A stretch of DNA of 64,000 nucleotides from Climacium dendroides (lineage: Eukaryota; Streptophyta; Bryopsida; Hypnales; Climaciaceae), in assembly GCA_950106755.1 (NCBI GenBank), contig OX467082.1:48626588-48690587 (forward strand), written 5' to 3'. Under the pieces are notes generated by a model. The model was not told the DNA's origin. It was given only the letters and a program-made list of their open reading frames with translations, and did not search any database. This document shows positions 11,201 through 23,372 of the stretch, piece after piece (positions within the stretch are counted from its first letter, which is position 1; every line of letters starts with the position of its first letter). The translations under genes and the position numbers were made by a program.

Positions 11201-12943
11201 TTGGTTTCTATTAAATACAGCATGACTTTTAGATCCTCCTTTTTTCAAACCCATTTCCGTTGAATGCAAAAGTGTGGGGAAGGAATAGGGTCCTCTTCAA
11301 ATTAATTTTTCCATGAATCCTTATTATTTCGAAGATTTGCAACTTGGGTGTTATGTTTTTGGAAATGCTTCCACGTCAAACCGATATAATTGATTGGTTT
11401 GGTTTCTATTAACTACAGCATGACTTTTAGATCCTCCTTTTTTGAAACCCATTTCCATTGAATGCAAAAGTGTGGGGAAGGAATAGGTTCTTTTTGAAAT
11501 TAATTTTTCCATGGATCCTAATTATTTCGAAGATTTGCAACTTGCGTTTTATGTTTTTGGACATGCTTCCACTTCAAACCGATATAATTCATTGGTTTGC
11601 TTTCTATTAAATTCAGCATGATTTTTGGATTTTTTTGTTTTGAAACCCATTTCCATTGAATGAAAAAGTGTGGGGAAGGAATAGGTTTTTCTTGAAATTA
11701 ATTTTTCCATGAATCCTACTTATTTCGAGGATTTGCAACTTGTGTGTTATGTTTTTGGACATGCTTCCACGTCAAACCGATATAATTCACTGGTTTGGTT
11801 TCTATTAAATGCAGCATGATTTTTGGATTTTTTTGTTTTGATATCCATTTCCATTGGATGCAAAAGTGTGGGGAAGCAATAGTTTCCTCTTCAAATTAAT
11901 TTTTCCATGAATCCTAATTATTTTGAAGATTTGCAACATGGGTGTTATATTTTCAGACATGCTTCCACTTCAATCCGATATAATTCATTGGTTTGCTTTC
12001 TATTAAATACAACGTGATTTATGGATTTTTTTGTTTTTAAGCCCATTTCCATAGGATGCAAAAGTGTGGGGAAGCAATAGGGTCCTCTTCAAATTAATTT
12101 TTCCATGAATCCTAATTATTTCGATGATTTGCAACCTGCGTTTTATGTATTTGGACATGCTTCCACTTCAAACCGATTAAATTCATTGGTTTGCTTTCTA
12201 TTAAATTCAGCATGATTTTTGGATTTTTTTGTTTTGAAACCCATTTCCATTGAATGAAAAAGTGTGGGGAAGCAATAGGTTCTTCTTAAAATTAATTCTT
12301 CAATGAATCCTACTTATTTCGAGGATTTGCAACTTGTGTGTTATGTTTTTGGACATGCTTCCACGTCAAATCAATATAATTCATTGGTTTGGTTTCTATT
12401 AAATACAGCATGACTTTTAGATCCTTCTTTTTTCAAACCCATTTCCATTGAATGCAAAAGTGTGGGGAAGGAATAGGTTCTTTGTGAAATTAATTTTTCC
12501 ATGAATCCCAATTATTTCGAAGATTTACAACTTGTGTGTTATGTTCTTGGACATGCTTCCACGTCAAACCGATATAATTCATTGGTTTGGTTTCTATTAA
12601 CTACAGCATGACTTTTAGATCCTCCTTTTTTCAAACCCATTTCCGTTGAATGCAAAAGTGTGGGGAAGGAATAGGTTCTTTGTGAAATTAATTTTTCCAT
12701 GAATCCTAATTATTTCGAAGATTTGCAACTTGTGTGTTATGTTTTTGGACATGCTTCCACTTCAAACCGATATAATTCATTGGTTTGGTTTCTATTAAAT
12801 TCAGCATGATTTTTGGATTTTTTTGTTTTGAAATCCATTTCCATTGGATGCAAAAGTGTGGGGAAGCAATAGGGTCCTTTTTGAAATTAATTTTTCCATG
12901 AATCCTACTTATTTCGAGGATTTGCAATTTGTGTGTTATGTTT
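8190..12943. repeat. 12-mer tandem duplication, period 2377 bp
   Basis: Bases ~8190-10566 and ~10567-12943 match at an offset of 2377 bp. Landmarks are GGGTCCTCTTCAAATT (8911 and 11288), a private GGATCC (9136 and 11513), and GGTTCTTCTTAAAATTAAT (9901 and 12278). Substitutions include GGGTTTTATG versus GGGTGTTATG, CATGCCTCC versus CATGCTTCC, and AAATTCAGC versus AAATGCAGC. The match ends near 10620/12997. This unit lies partly inside the 19-mer described next. Confidence 0.88.
9136..9141. repeat. Diagnostic GGATCC variant of one monomer position
   Basis: CCATGGATCC replaces the usual CCATGAATCC, creating overlapping CCATGG and GGATCC sites. It marks a single monomer position of the 12/19/35-mer family and recurs at 11513, 15277, 19041 and 25975. 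The spacings (2377, 3764, 3764, 6934) report the three nested HOR periods directly. I noticed no other GGATCC in the window. Confidence 0.8.
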
Positions 12944-15900
12944 TTGGACATGCTTCCACGTCAAACCGATATAATTCATTGGTTTGGTTTCTATTAAATA
13001 CAGCATGACTTTTAGATCCTCCTTTTTTGAAACCCATTTCCATTGAATGCAAAAGTGTGGGGAAGCAATAGGTCCTTTTTGAAATTAATTTTTCCATGAA
13101 TCCTAATTATTTCGAAGATTTGCAATTTGGGTGTTATGTTTTTGGACATGCTTCCACTTCAAACCGATATAATTCATTGGTTTGGTTTCTATTAAATACA
13201 GCATGACTTTTAGATCCTCTTTTTTTCAAACCCATTTCCGTTGAATGCAAAAGTGTGGGGAAGGAATAGGTTCTTTGTGAAATTAATTTTTCCATGAATC
13301 CTAATTATTTCGAAGATTTGCAACTTGTGTGTTATGTTTTTGGACATGCTTCCACGTCAAACCGATATAATTCATTGGTTTGGTTTCTATTAAACACAGC
13401 ATGACTTTTAGATCCTTCTTTTTTGAAACCCATTTCCATTGAATGCAAAAGTGTGGGGAAGCAATAGGTCCTTTTTGAAATTAATTTTTCCATGAATCCT
13501 AATTATTTCGAAGATTTGCAATTTGGGTGTTATGTTTTTGGACATGCTTCCACTTCAAACCGATATAATTCATTGGTTTGGTTTCTATTAAATTCAGCAT
13601 GATTTTTGGATTGTTTTGTTTTGAAATCCATTTCCATTGAATGAAAAAGTGTGGGGAAGCAATAGGTTCTTCTTAAAATTAATTCTTCAATGAATCCTAC
13701 TTATTTCGAGGATTTGCAACTTGTGTGTTATGTTTTTGGACATGCTTCCACGTCAAATCAATATAATTCATTGGTTTGGTTTCTATTAAATACAGCATGA
13801 CTTTTAGATCTTTCTTTTTTCAAACCCATTTCCATTGAATGCAAAAGTGTGGGGAAGGAATAGGTTCTTTGTGAAATTAATTTTTCCATGAATCCTAATT
13901 ATTTCGAAGATTTACAACTTGTGTGTTATGTTCTTGGACATGCTTCCACGTCAAACCGATATAATTCATTGGTTTGGTTTCTATTAACTACAGCATGACT
14001 TTTAGATCCTCCTTTTTTCAAACCCATTTCCGTTGAATGCAAAAGTGTGGGGAAGGAATAGGTTCTTTGTGAAATTAATTTTTCCATGAATCCTAATTAT
14101 TTCGAAGATTTGCAACTTGGGTGTTATGTTTTTGGACATGCTTCCACTTCAAACCGATATAATTCATTGGTTTGGTTTCTATTAAATTCAGCATGATTTT
14201 TGGATTTTTTTGTTTTGAAATCCATTTCCATTGGATGCAAAAGTGTGGGGAAGCAATAGGGTCCTTTTTGAAATTAATTTTTCCATGAATCCTACTTATT
14301 TCGAGGATTTGCAATTTGTGTGTTATGTTTTTGGACATGCTTCCACGTCAAACCGATATAATTCATTGGTTTGGTTTCTATTAACTACAGCATGACTTTT
14401 AGATCCTCCTTTTTTCAAACCCATTTCCGTTGAATGCAAAAGTGTGGGGAAGGAATAGGTTCTTTGTGAAATTAATTTTTCCATGAATCCTAATTATTTC
14501 GAGGATTTGCAACTTGGGTGTTATGTTTTTGGACATGCTTCCACTTCAAACCGATATAATTCATTGGTTTGGTTTCTATTAAACACAGCATGACTTTTAG
14601 ATCCTTCTCTTTTGAAACCCATTTCCATTGAATGCAAAAGTGTGGGGAAGCAATAGGTCCTTTTTGAAATTAATTTTTCCATGAATCCTAATTATTTCGA
14701 AGATTTGCAACTTGGGTGTTATGTTTTTGGACATGCTTCCACTTCAAACCGATATAATTCATTGGTTTGGTTTCTATTAAACACAGCATGACTTTTAGAT
14801 CCTTCTCTTTTGAACCCCATTTCCATTGAATGCAAAAGTGTGGGGAAGGAATAGGTTCTTTTTGAAATTAATTTTTCCATAAATCCTAATTATTTCGAAG
14901 ATTTGCAACTTGTGTGTTATGTTTTTGGACATGCTTCCACTTCAAACCGATATAATTCATTGGTTTGGTTTCTATTAAATACAGCATGACTTTTAGATCC
15001 TCCTTTTTTCAAACCCATTTCCGTTGAATGCAAAAGTGTGGGGAAGGAATAGGGTCCTCTTCAAATTAATTTTTCCATGAATCCTTATTATTTCGAAGAT
15101 TTGCAACTTGGGTGTTATGTTTTTGGAAATGCTTCCACGTCAAACCGATATAATTGATTGGTTTGGTTTCTATTAACTACAGCATGACTTTTAGATCCTC
15201 CTTTTTTGAAACCCATTTCCATTGAATGCAAAAGTGTGGGGAAGGAATAGGTTCTTTTTGAAATTAATTTTTCCATGGATCCTAATTATTTCGAAGATTT
15301 GCAACTTGCGTTTTATGTTTTTGGACATGCTTCCACTTCAAACCGATATAATTCATTGGTTTGCTTTCTATTAAATTCAGCATGATTTTTGGATTTTTTT
15401 GTTTTGAAACCCATTTCCATTGAACGAAAAAGTGTGGGGAAGGAATAGGTTTTTCTTGAAATTAATTTTTCCATGAATCCTACTTATTTCGAGGATTTGC
15501 AACTTGTGTGTTATGTTTTTGGACATGCTTCCACGTCAAACCGATATAATTCACTGGTTTGGTTTCTATTAAATGCAGCATGATTTTTGGATTTTTTTGT
15601 TTTGATATCCATTTCCATTGGATGCAAAAGTGTGGGGAAGCAATAGTTTCCTCTTCAAATTAATTTTTCCATGAATCCTAATTATTTTGAAGATTTGCAA
15701 CATGGGTGTTATATTTTCAGACATGCTTCCACTTCAATCCGATATAATTCATTGGTTTGCTTTCTATTAAATACAACGTGATTTATGGATTTTTTTGTTT
15801 TTAAGCCCATTTCCATAGGATGCAAAAGTGTGGGGAAGCAATAGGGTCCTCTTCAAATTAATTTTTCCATGAATCCTAATTATTTCGATGATTTGCAACC

Positions 15901-17393
15901 TGCGTTTTATGTATTTGGACATGCTTCCACTTCAAACCGATTAAATTCATTGGTTTGCTTTCTATTAAATTCAGCATGATTTTTGGATTTTTTTGTTTTG
16001 AAACCCATTTCCATTGAATGAAAAAGTGTGGGGAAGCAATAGGTTCTTCTTAAAATTAATTCTTCAATGAATCCTACTTATTTCGAGGATTTGCAACTTG
16101 TGTGTTATGTTTTTGGACATGCTTCCACGTCAAATCAATATAATTCATTGGTTTGGTTTCTATTAAATACAGCATGACTTTTAGATCCTTCTTTTTTCAA
16201 ACCCATTTCCATTGAATGCAAAAGTGTGGGGAAGGAATAGGTTCTTTGTGAAATTAATTTTTCCATGAATCCCAATTATTTCGAAGATTTACAACTTGTG
16301 TGTTATGTTCTTGGACATGCTTCCACGTCAAACCGATATAATTCATTGGTTTGGTTTCTATTAACTACAGCATGACTTTTAGATCCTCCTTTTTTCAAAC
16401 CCATTTCCGTTGAATGCAAAAGTGTGGGGAAGGAATAGGTTCTTTGTGAAATTAATTTTTCCATGAATCCTAATTATTTCGAAGATTTGCAACTTGTGTG
16501 TTATGTTTTTGGACATGCTTCCACTTCAAACCGATATAATTCATTGGTTTGGTTTCTATTAAATTCAGCATGATTTTTGGATTTTTTTGTTTTGAAATCC
16601 ATTTCCATTGGATGCAAAAGTGTGGGGAAGCAATAGGGTCCTTTTTGAAATTAATTTTTCCATGAATCCTACTTATTTCGAGGATTTGCAATTTGTGTGT
16701 TATGTTTTTGGACATGCTTCCACGTCAAACCGATATAATTCATTGGTTTGGTTTCTATTAAATACAGCATGACTTTTAGATCCTCCTTTTTTGAAACCCA
16801 TTTCCATTGAATGCAAAAGTGTGGGGAAGCAATAGGTCCTTTTTGAAATTAATTTTTCCATGAATCCTAATTATTTCGAAGATTTGCAATTTGGGTGTTA
16901 TGTTTTTGGACATGCTTCCACTTCAAACCGATATAATTCATTGGTTTGGTTTCTATTAAATACAGCATGACTTTTAGATCCTCTTTTTTTCAAACCCATT
17001 TCCGTTGAATGCAAAAGTGTGGGGAAGGAATAGGTTCTTTGTGAAATTAATTTTTCCATGAATCCTAATTATTTCGAAGATTTGCAACTTGTGTGTTATG
17101 TTTTTGGACATGCTTCCACGTCAAACCGATATAATTCATTGGTTTGGTTTCTATTAAACACAGCATGACTTTTAGATCCTTCTTTTTTGAAACCCATTTC
17201 CATTGAATGCAAAAGTGTGGGGAAGCAATAGGTCCTTTTTGAAATTAATTTTTCCATGAATCCTAATTATTTCGAAGATTTGCAATTTGGGTGTTATGTT
17301 TTTGGACATGCTTCCACTTCAAACCGATATAATTCATTGGTTTGGTTTCTATTAAATTCAGCATGATTTTTGGATTGTTTTGTTTTGAAATCC
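9866..17393. repeat. 19-mer higher-order repeat, period 3764 bp, two full copies
   Basis: Copies at ~9866-13629 and ~13630-17393. GGTTCTTCTTAAAA at 9901 recurs at 13665, GGGTCCTCTTC at 11288 recurs at 15052, and GGATCC at 11513 recurs at 15277. Each unit is one 2377-bp 12-mer plus seven more monomers, the last of them resembling the 6/7-mer block at 4.6-8.2 kb. The copies are nearly identical; one substitution is GAATG (11661 T) versus GAACG (15425 C). The junction monomer at 13.6 kb is visibly chimeric. Confidence 0.9.
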
Positions 17394-17739
17394 ATTTCCA
17401 TTGGATGCAAAAGTGTGGGGAAGGAATAGGTTCTTTTTGAAATTAATTTTTCCATGAATCCTAATTATTTCGAAGATTTGCAACTTGGGTGTTATGTTTT
17501 TGGACATGCTTCCACTTCAAACCGATATAATTCATTGGTTTGGTTTCTATTAAACACAGCATGACTTTTAGATCCTTCTTTTTTGAAACCCATTTCCATT
17601 GAATGCAAAAGTGTGGGGAAGGAATAGGTTCTTTTTGAAATTAATTTTTCCATGAATCCTACTTATTTCGAGGATTTGCAACTTGTGTGTTATGTTTTTG
17701 GACATGCTTCCACGTCAAACCGATATAATTCATTGGTTT

Positions 17740-20518
17740 GGTTTCTATTAACTACAGCATGACTTTTAGATCCTCCTTTTTTCAAACCCATTTCCGTTGA
17801 ATGCAAAAGTGTGGGGAAGGAATAGGTTCTTTGTGAAATTAATTTTTCCATGAATCCTAATTATTTCGAAGATTTGCAACTTGGGTGTTATGTTTTTGGA
17901 CATGCTTCCACGTCAAACCGATATAATTCATTGGTTTGGTTTCTATTAAATTCAGCGTGATTTTTGGATTTTTTGGTTTTGAAATCCATTTCCATTGGAT
18001 GCAAAAGTGTGGGGAAGCTATAGGGTCTTTTTTGAAATTAATTTTTCTATGAATCCTACTTATTTCGAGGATTTGCAACTTGTGTGTTATGTTTTTGGAC
18101 ATGCTTCCACGTCAAACCGATATAATTCATTGGTTTGGTTTCTATTAAATACAGCATGACTTTTAGATCCTCCTTTTTTCAGACCCATTTCCGTTGAATG
18201 CAAAAGTGTGGGGAAGGAATAGGTTCTTTGTGAAATTAATTTTTCCATGAATCCTAATTATTTCGAGGATTTGCAACTTGGGTGTTATGTTTTTGGACAT
18301 GCTTCCACTTCAAACCGATATAATTCATTGGTTTGGTTTCTATTAAACACAGCATGACTTTTAGATCCTTCTCTTTTGAAACCCATTTCCATTGAATGCA
18401 AAAGTGTGGGGAAGCAATAGGTCCTTTTTGAAATTAATTTTTCCATGAATCCTAATTATTTCGAAGATTTGCAACTTGTGTGTTATGTTTTTGGACATGC
18501 TTCCACTTCAAACCGATATAATTCATTGGTTTGGTTTCTATTAAACACAGCATGACTTTTAGATCCTTCTCTTTTGAACCCCATTTCCATTGAATGCAAA
18601 AGTGTGGGGAAGGAATAGGTTCTTTTTGAAATTAATTTTTCCATAAATCCTAATTATTTCGAAGATTTGCAACTTGTGTGTTATGTTTTTGGACATGCTT
18701 CCACTTCAAACCGATATAATTCATTGGTTTGGTTTCTATTAAATACAGCATGACTTTTAGATCCTCCTTTTTTCAAACCCATTTCCGTTGAATGCAAAAG
18801 TGTGGGGAAGGAATAGGGTCCTCTTCAAATTAATTTTTCCATGAATCCTTATTATTTCGAAGATTTGCAACTTGGGTGTTATGTTTTTGGAAATGCTTCC
18901 ACGTCAAACCGATATAATTGATTGGTTTGGTTTCTATTAACTACAGCATGACTTTTAGATCCTCCTTTTTTGAAACCCATTTCCATTGAATGCAAAAGTG
19001 TGGGGAAGGAATAGGTTCTTTTTGAAATTAATTTTTCCATGGATCCTAATTATTTCGAAGATTTGCAACTTGCGTTTTATGTTTTTGGACATGCTTCCAC
19101 TTCAAACCGATATAATTCATTGGTTTGCTTTCTATTAAATTCAGCATGATTTTTGGATTTTTTTGTTTTGAAACCCATTTCCATTGAATGAAAAAGTGTG
19201 GGGAAGGAAAAGGTTTTTCTTAAAATTAATTTTTCCATGAATCCTACTTATTTCGAGGATTTGCAACTTGTGTGTTATGTTTTTGGACATGCTTCCACGT
19301 CAAACCGATATAATTCACTGGTTTGGTTTCTATTAAATTCAGCATGATTTTTGGATTTTTTTGTTTTGATATCCATTTCCATTGGATGCAAAAGTGTGGG
19401 GAAGCAATAGTTTCCTCTTCAAATTAATTTTTCCATGAATCCTAATTATTTTGAAGATTTGCAACATGGGTGTTATATTTTCAGACATGCTTCCACTTCA
19501 ATCCGATATAATTCATTGGTTTGCTTTCTATTAAATACAACGTGATTTATGGATTTTTTTGTTTTTAAGCCCATTTCCATAGGATGCAAAAGTGTGGGGA
19601 AGCAATAGGGTCCTCTTCAAATTAATTTTTCCATGAATCCTAATTATTTCGAAGATTTGCAACTTGCGTTTTATGTATTTGGACATGCTTCCACTTCAAA
19701 CCGATTAAATTCATTGGTTTGCTTTCTATTAAATTCAGCATGATTTTTGGATTTTTTTGTTTTGAAACCCATTTCCATTGAATGAAAAAGTGTGGGGAAG
19801 CAATAGGTTCTTCTTAAAATTAATTCTTCAATGAATCCTACTTATTTCGAGGATTTGCAACTTGTGTGTTATGTTTTTGGACATGCTTCCACGTCAAATC
19901 AATATAATTCATTGGTTTGGTTTCTATTAAATACAGCATGACTTTTAGATCCTTCTTTTTTCAAACCCATTTCCATTGAATGCAAAAGTGTGGGGAAGGA
20001 ATAGGTTCTTTGTGAAATTAATTTTTCCATGAATCCTAATTATTTCGAAGATTTACAACTTGTGTGTTATGTTCTTGGACATGCTTCCACGTCAAACCGA
20101 TATAATTCATTGGTTTGGTTTCTATTAACTACAGCATGACTTTTAGATCCTCCTTTTTTCAAACCCATTTCCGTTGAATGCAAAAGTGTGGGGAAGGAAT
20201 AGGTTCTTTGTGAAATTAATTTTTCCATGAATCCTAATTATTTCGAAGATTTGCAACTTGGGTGTTATGTTTTTGGACATGCTTCCACTTCAAACCGATA
20301 TAATTCATTGGTTTGGTTTCTATTAAATTCAGCATGATTTTTGGATTTTTTTGTTTTGAAATCCATTTCCATTGGATGCAAAAGTGTGGGGAAGCAATAG
20401 GGTCCTTTTTGAAATTAATTTTTCCATGAATCCTACTTATTTCGAGGATTTGCAATTTGTGTGTTATGTTTTTGGACATGCTTCCACGTCAAACCGATAT
20501 AATTCATTGGTTTGGTTT
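17740..20518. repeat. Partial third copy of the 19-mer
   Basis: From about 17.74 kb the sequence again follows the 3764-bp unit: GGGTCCTCTTC at 18816, GGATCC at 19041, GGTTCTTCTTAAAA at 19806. It carries more substitutions than the first two copies, for example CACGTC for CACTTC, TTCAGCGTG for TTCAGCATG near 17955, and GGAAAAGGTTTTTCTTAAAA for GGAATAGGTTTTTCTTGAAA near 19205. It ends where ATTATATACAGC begins at 20521. The segment is itself part of the 35-mer. Confidence 0.82.
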
Positions 20519-23372
20519 CTATTATATACAGCATGACTTTTAGATCCTCCTTTTATCAAACCCATTTCCGTTGAATGCAAAAGTGTGGGGAAGGAATAGG
20601 TTCTTTGTGAAATTAATTTTTCCATGAATCCTAATTATTTCGAGGATTTGCAGCTTGGGTGTTATGTTTTTGGACATGCTTCCACTTCAAACCGATATAA
20701 TTCATTGGTTTGGTTTCTATTAAATTCAGCATGATTTTTGGATTTTTTTGTTTTTAAATCCATTTCCATTGGATGCAAAAGTGTGGGGAAGGAATAGGGT
20801 CCTCTTCAAATTAATTTTTCCATGAATCCTAATTATTTCGAAGATTTGCAACTTGTGTGTTATGTTTTTGGACATGCTTCCACTTCAAACCGATATAATT
20901 CATTGGTTTGGTTTCTATTAAATACAGCATGACTTTTAGATCCTCCTTTTTTCAAACCCATTTCCGTTGAATGCAAAAGTGTGGGGAAGGAATAGGTTCT
21001 TTGTGAAATTAATTTTTCCATGAATCCTAATTATTTCGAAGATTTGCAACTTGTGTGTTATGTTTTTGGACATGCTTCCACTTCAAACCGATATAATTCA
21101 TTGGTTTGGTTTCTATTAAATACAGCATGACTTTTAGATCCTCCTTTTTTCAAACCCATTTCCGTTGAATGCAAAAGTGTGGGGAAGGAATAGGTTCTTT
21201 GTGAAATTAATTTTTCCATGAATCCTAATTATTTCGAAGATTTGCAACTTGGGTGTTATGTTTTTGGACATGCTTCCACTTCAAACCGATATAATTCATT
21301 GGTTTGGTTTCTATTAAATTCAGCATGATTTTTGGATTTTTTTGTTTTTAAATCCATTTCCATTGGATGCAAAAGTGTGGGGAAGCAATAGGGTCCTTTT
21401 TGAAATTAATTTTTCCATGAATCCTACTTATTTCGAAGATTTGCAACTTGTGTGTTATGTTTTTGGACATGCTTCCACGTCAAACCGATATAATTCATTG
21501 GTTTGGTTTCTATTAAATACAGCATGACTTTTAGATCCTCCTTTTTTCAGACCCATTTCCGTTGAATGCAAAAGTGTGGGGAAGGAATAGGTTCTTTGTG
21601 AAATTAATTTTTCCATGAATCCTAATTATTTCGAGGATTTGCAACTTGGGTGTTATGTTTTTGGACATGCTTCCACTTCAATCCAATATAATTCATTGGT
21701 TTGCTTTCTATTAAATACAACATGATTTTTGGATTTTTTTGTTTTTAAACCCATTTCCATAGGATGCAAAAGTGTGGGGAAGCAATAGGGTCCTCTTCAA
21801 ATTAATTTTTCCATGAATCCTAATTATTTCGAAGATTTGCAACTTGGGTGTTATGTTTTTGGAAATGCTTCCACGTCAAACCGATATAATTGATTGGTTT
21901 AGTTTCTATTAACTACAGCATGACTTTTAGATCCTCTTTTTTTCAAACCCATTTCCGTTGAATGCAAAAGTGTGGGGAAGGAATAGGTTCTTTGTGAAAT
22001 TAATTTTTCCATGAATCCTAATTATTTCGAAGATTTGCAACTTGTGTGTTATGTTTTTGGACATGCTTCCACGTCAAACCGATATAATTCATTGGTTTGG
22101 TTTCTATTAAATACAGCATGACTTTTAGATCCTCTTTTTTTCAAACCCATTTCCGTTGAATGCAAAAGTGTGAGGAAGGAATAGGTTTTTTGTGAAATTA
22201 ATTTTTCCACGAATCCTAATTATTTCGAAGATTTGCAACTTGGGTGTTATGTTTTTGGACATGCTTCCACTTCAAACCGATATAACTCATTGGTTTGGTT
22301 TCTATTAAATTCAGTATGATTTTTGGATTTTTTTGTTTTTAAATCCATTTCCATTGGATGCAAAAGTGTGGGGAAGCAATAGGGTCCTTTTTGAAATTAA
22401 TTTTTCCATGAATCCTACTTATTTCGAGGATTTGCAATTTGTGTGTTATGTTTGTGGACATGCTTCCACTTCAAACCGATATAATTCATTGGTTTGGTTT
22501 CTATTATATACAGCATGACTTTTAGATCCTCCTTTTATCAAACCCATTTCCGTTGAATGCAAAAGTGTGGGGAAGGAATAGGTTCTTTGTGAAATTAATT
22601 TTTCCATGAATCCTAATTATTTCGAGGATTTGCAACTTGGGTGTTATGTTTATGGACATGCTTCCACTTCAAACCGATATAATTCATTGGTTTGGTTTCT
22701 ATTAAATTCAGCATGATTTTTGGATTTTTTCGTTTTGAAATCCATTTCCATTGGATGCAAAAGTGTGGGGAAGGAATAGGGTCCTCTTCAAATTAATTTT
22801 TCCATGAATCCTAATTATTTCGAAGATTTGCAACTTGTGTGTTATGTTTTTGGACATGCTTCCACTTCAAACCGATATAATTGATTGGTTTGGTTTCTAT
22901 TAAATACAGCATGACTTTTAGATCCTCCTTTTTTCAAACCCATTTCCGTTGAATGCAAAAGTGTGGGGAAGGAATAGGTTCTTTGTGAAATTAATTTTTC
23001 CATGAATCCTAATTATTTCGAAGATTTGCAACTTGGGTGTTATGTTTTTGGACATGCTTCCACTTCAAACCGATATAATTCATTGGTTTGGTTTCTATTA
23101 AATACAGCATGACTTTTAGATCCTCCTTTTTTCAAACCCATTTCCGTTGAATGCAAAAGTGTGGGGAAGGAATAGGTTCTTTGTGAAATTAATTTTTCCA
23201 TGAATCCTAATTATTTCGAAGATTTGCAACTTGGGTGTTATGTTTTTGGACATGCTTCCACTTCAAACCGATATAATTCATTGGTTTGGTTTCTATTAAA
23301 TTCAGCATGATTTTTGGATTTTTTTGTTTTTAAATCCATTTCCATTGGATGCAAAAGTGTGGGGAAGCAATA
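20519..23372. repeat. 10-mer repeat, period 1982 bp, inside 35-mer copy 1
   Basis: The private CTATTATATACAGC with CCTTTTATCAAACC occurs at 20519 and 22501, and the following monomers match for about 0.87 kb (GGGTCCTCTTCAAATT near 20800 and 22782). A half-period 5-mer resemblance (991 bp) links the TTTTTAAATCC monomers at 21342 and 22333. Private variants include TTGATTGGTTTAG (~21890), GTGTGAGGAAGG (~22170) and TATAACTCATTGG (~22282). The second copy is cut short at 23372 by a GGTTCTTCTTAAAA monomer. Confidence 0.8.
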
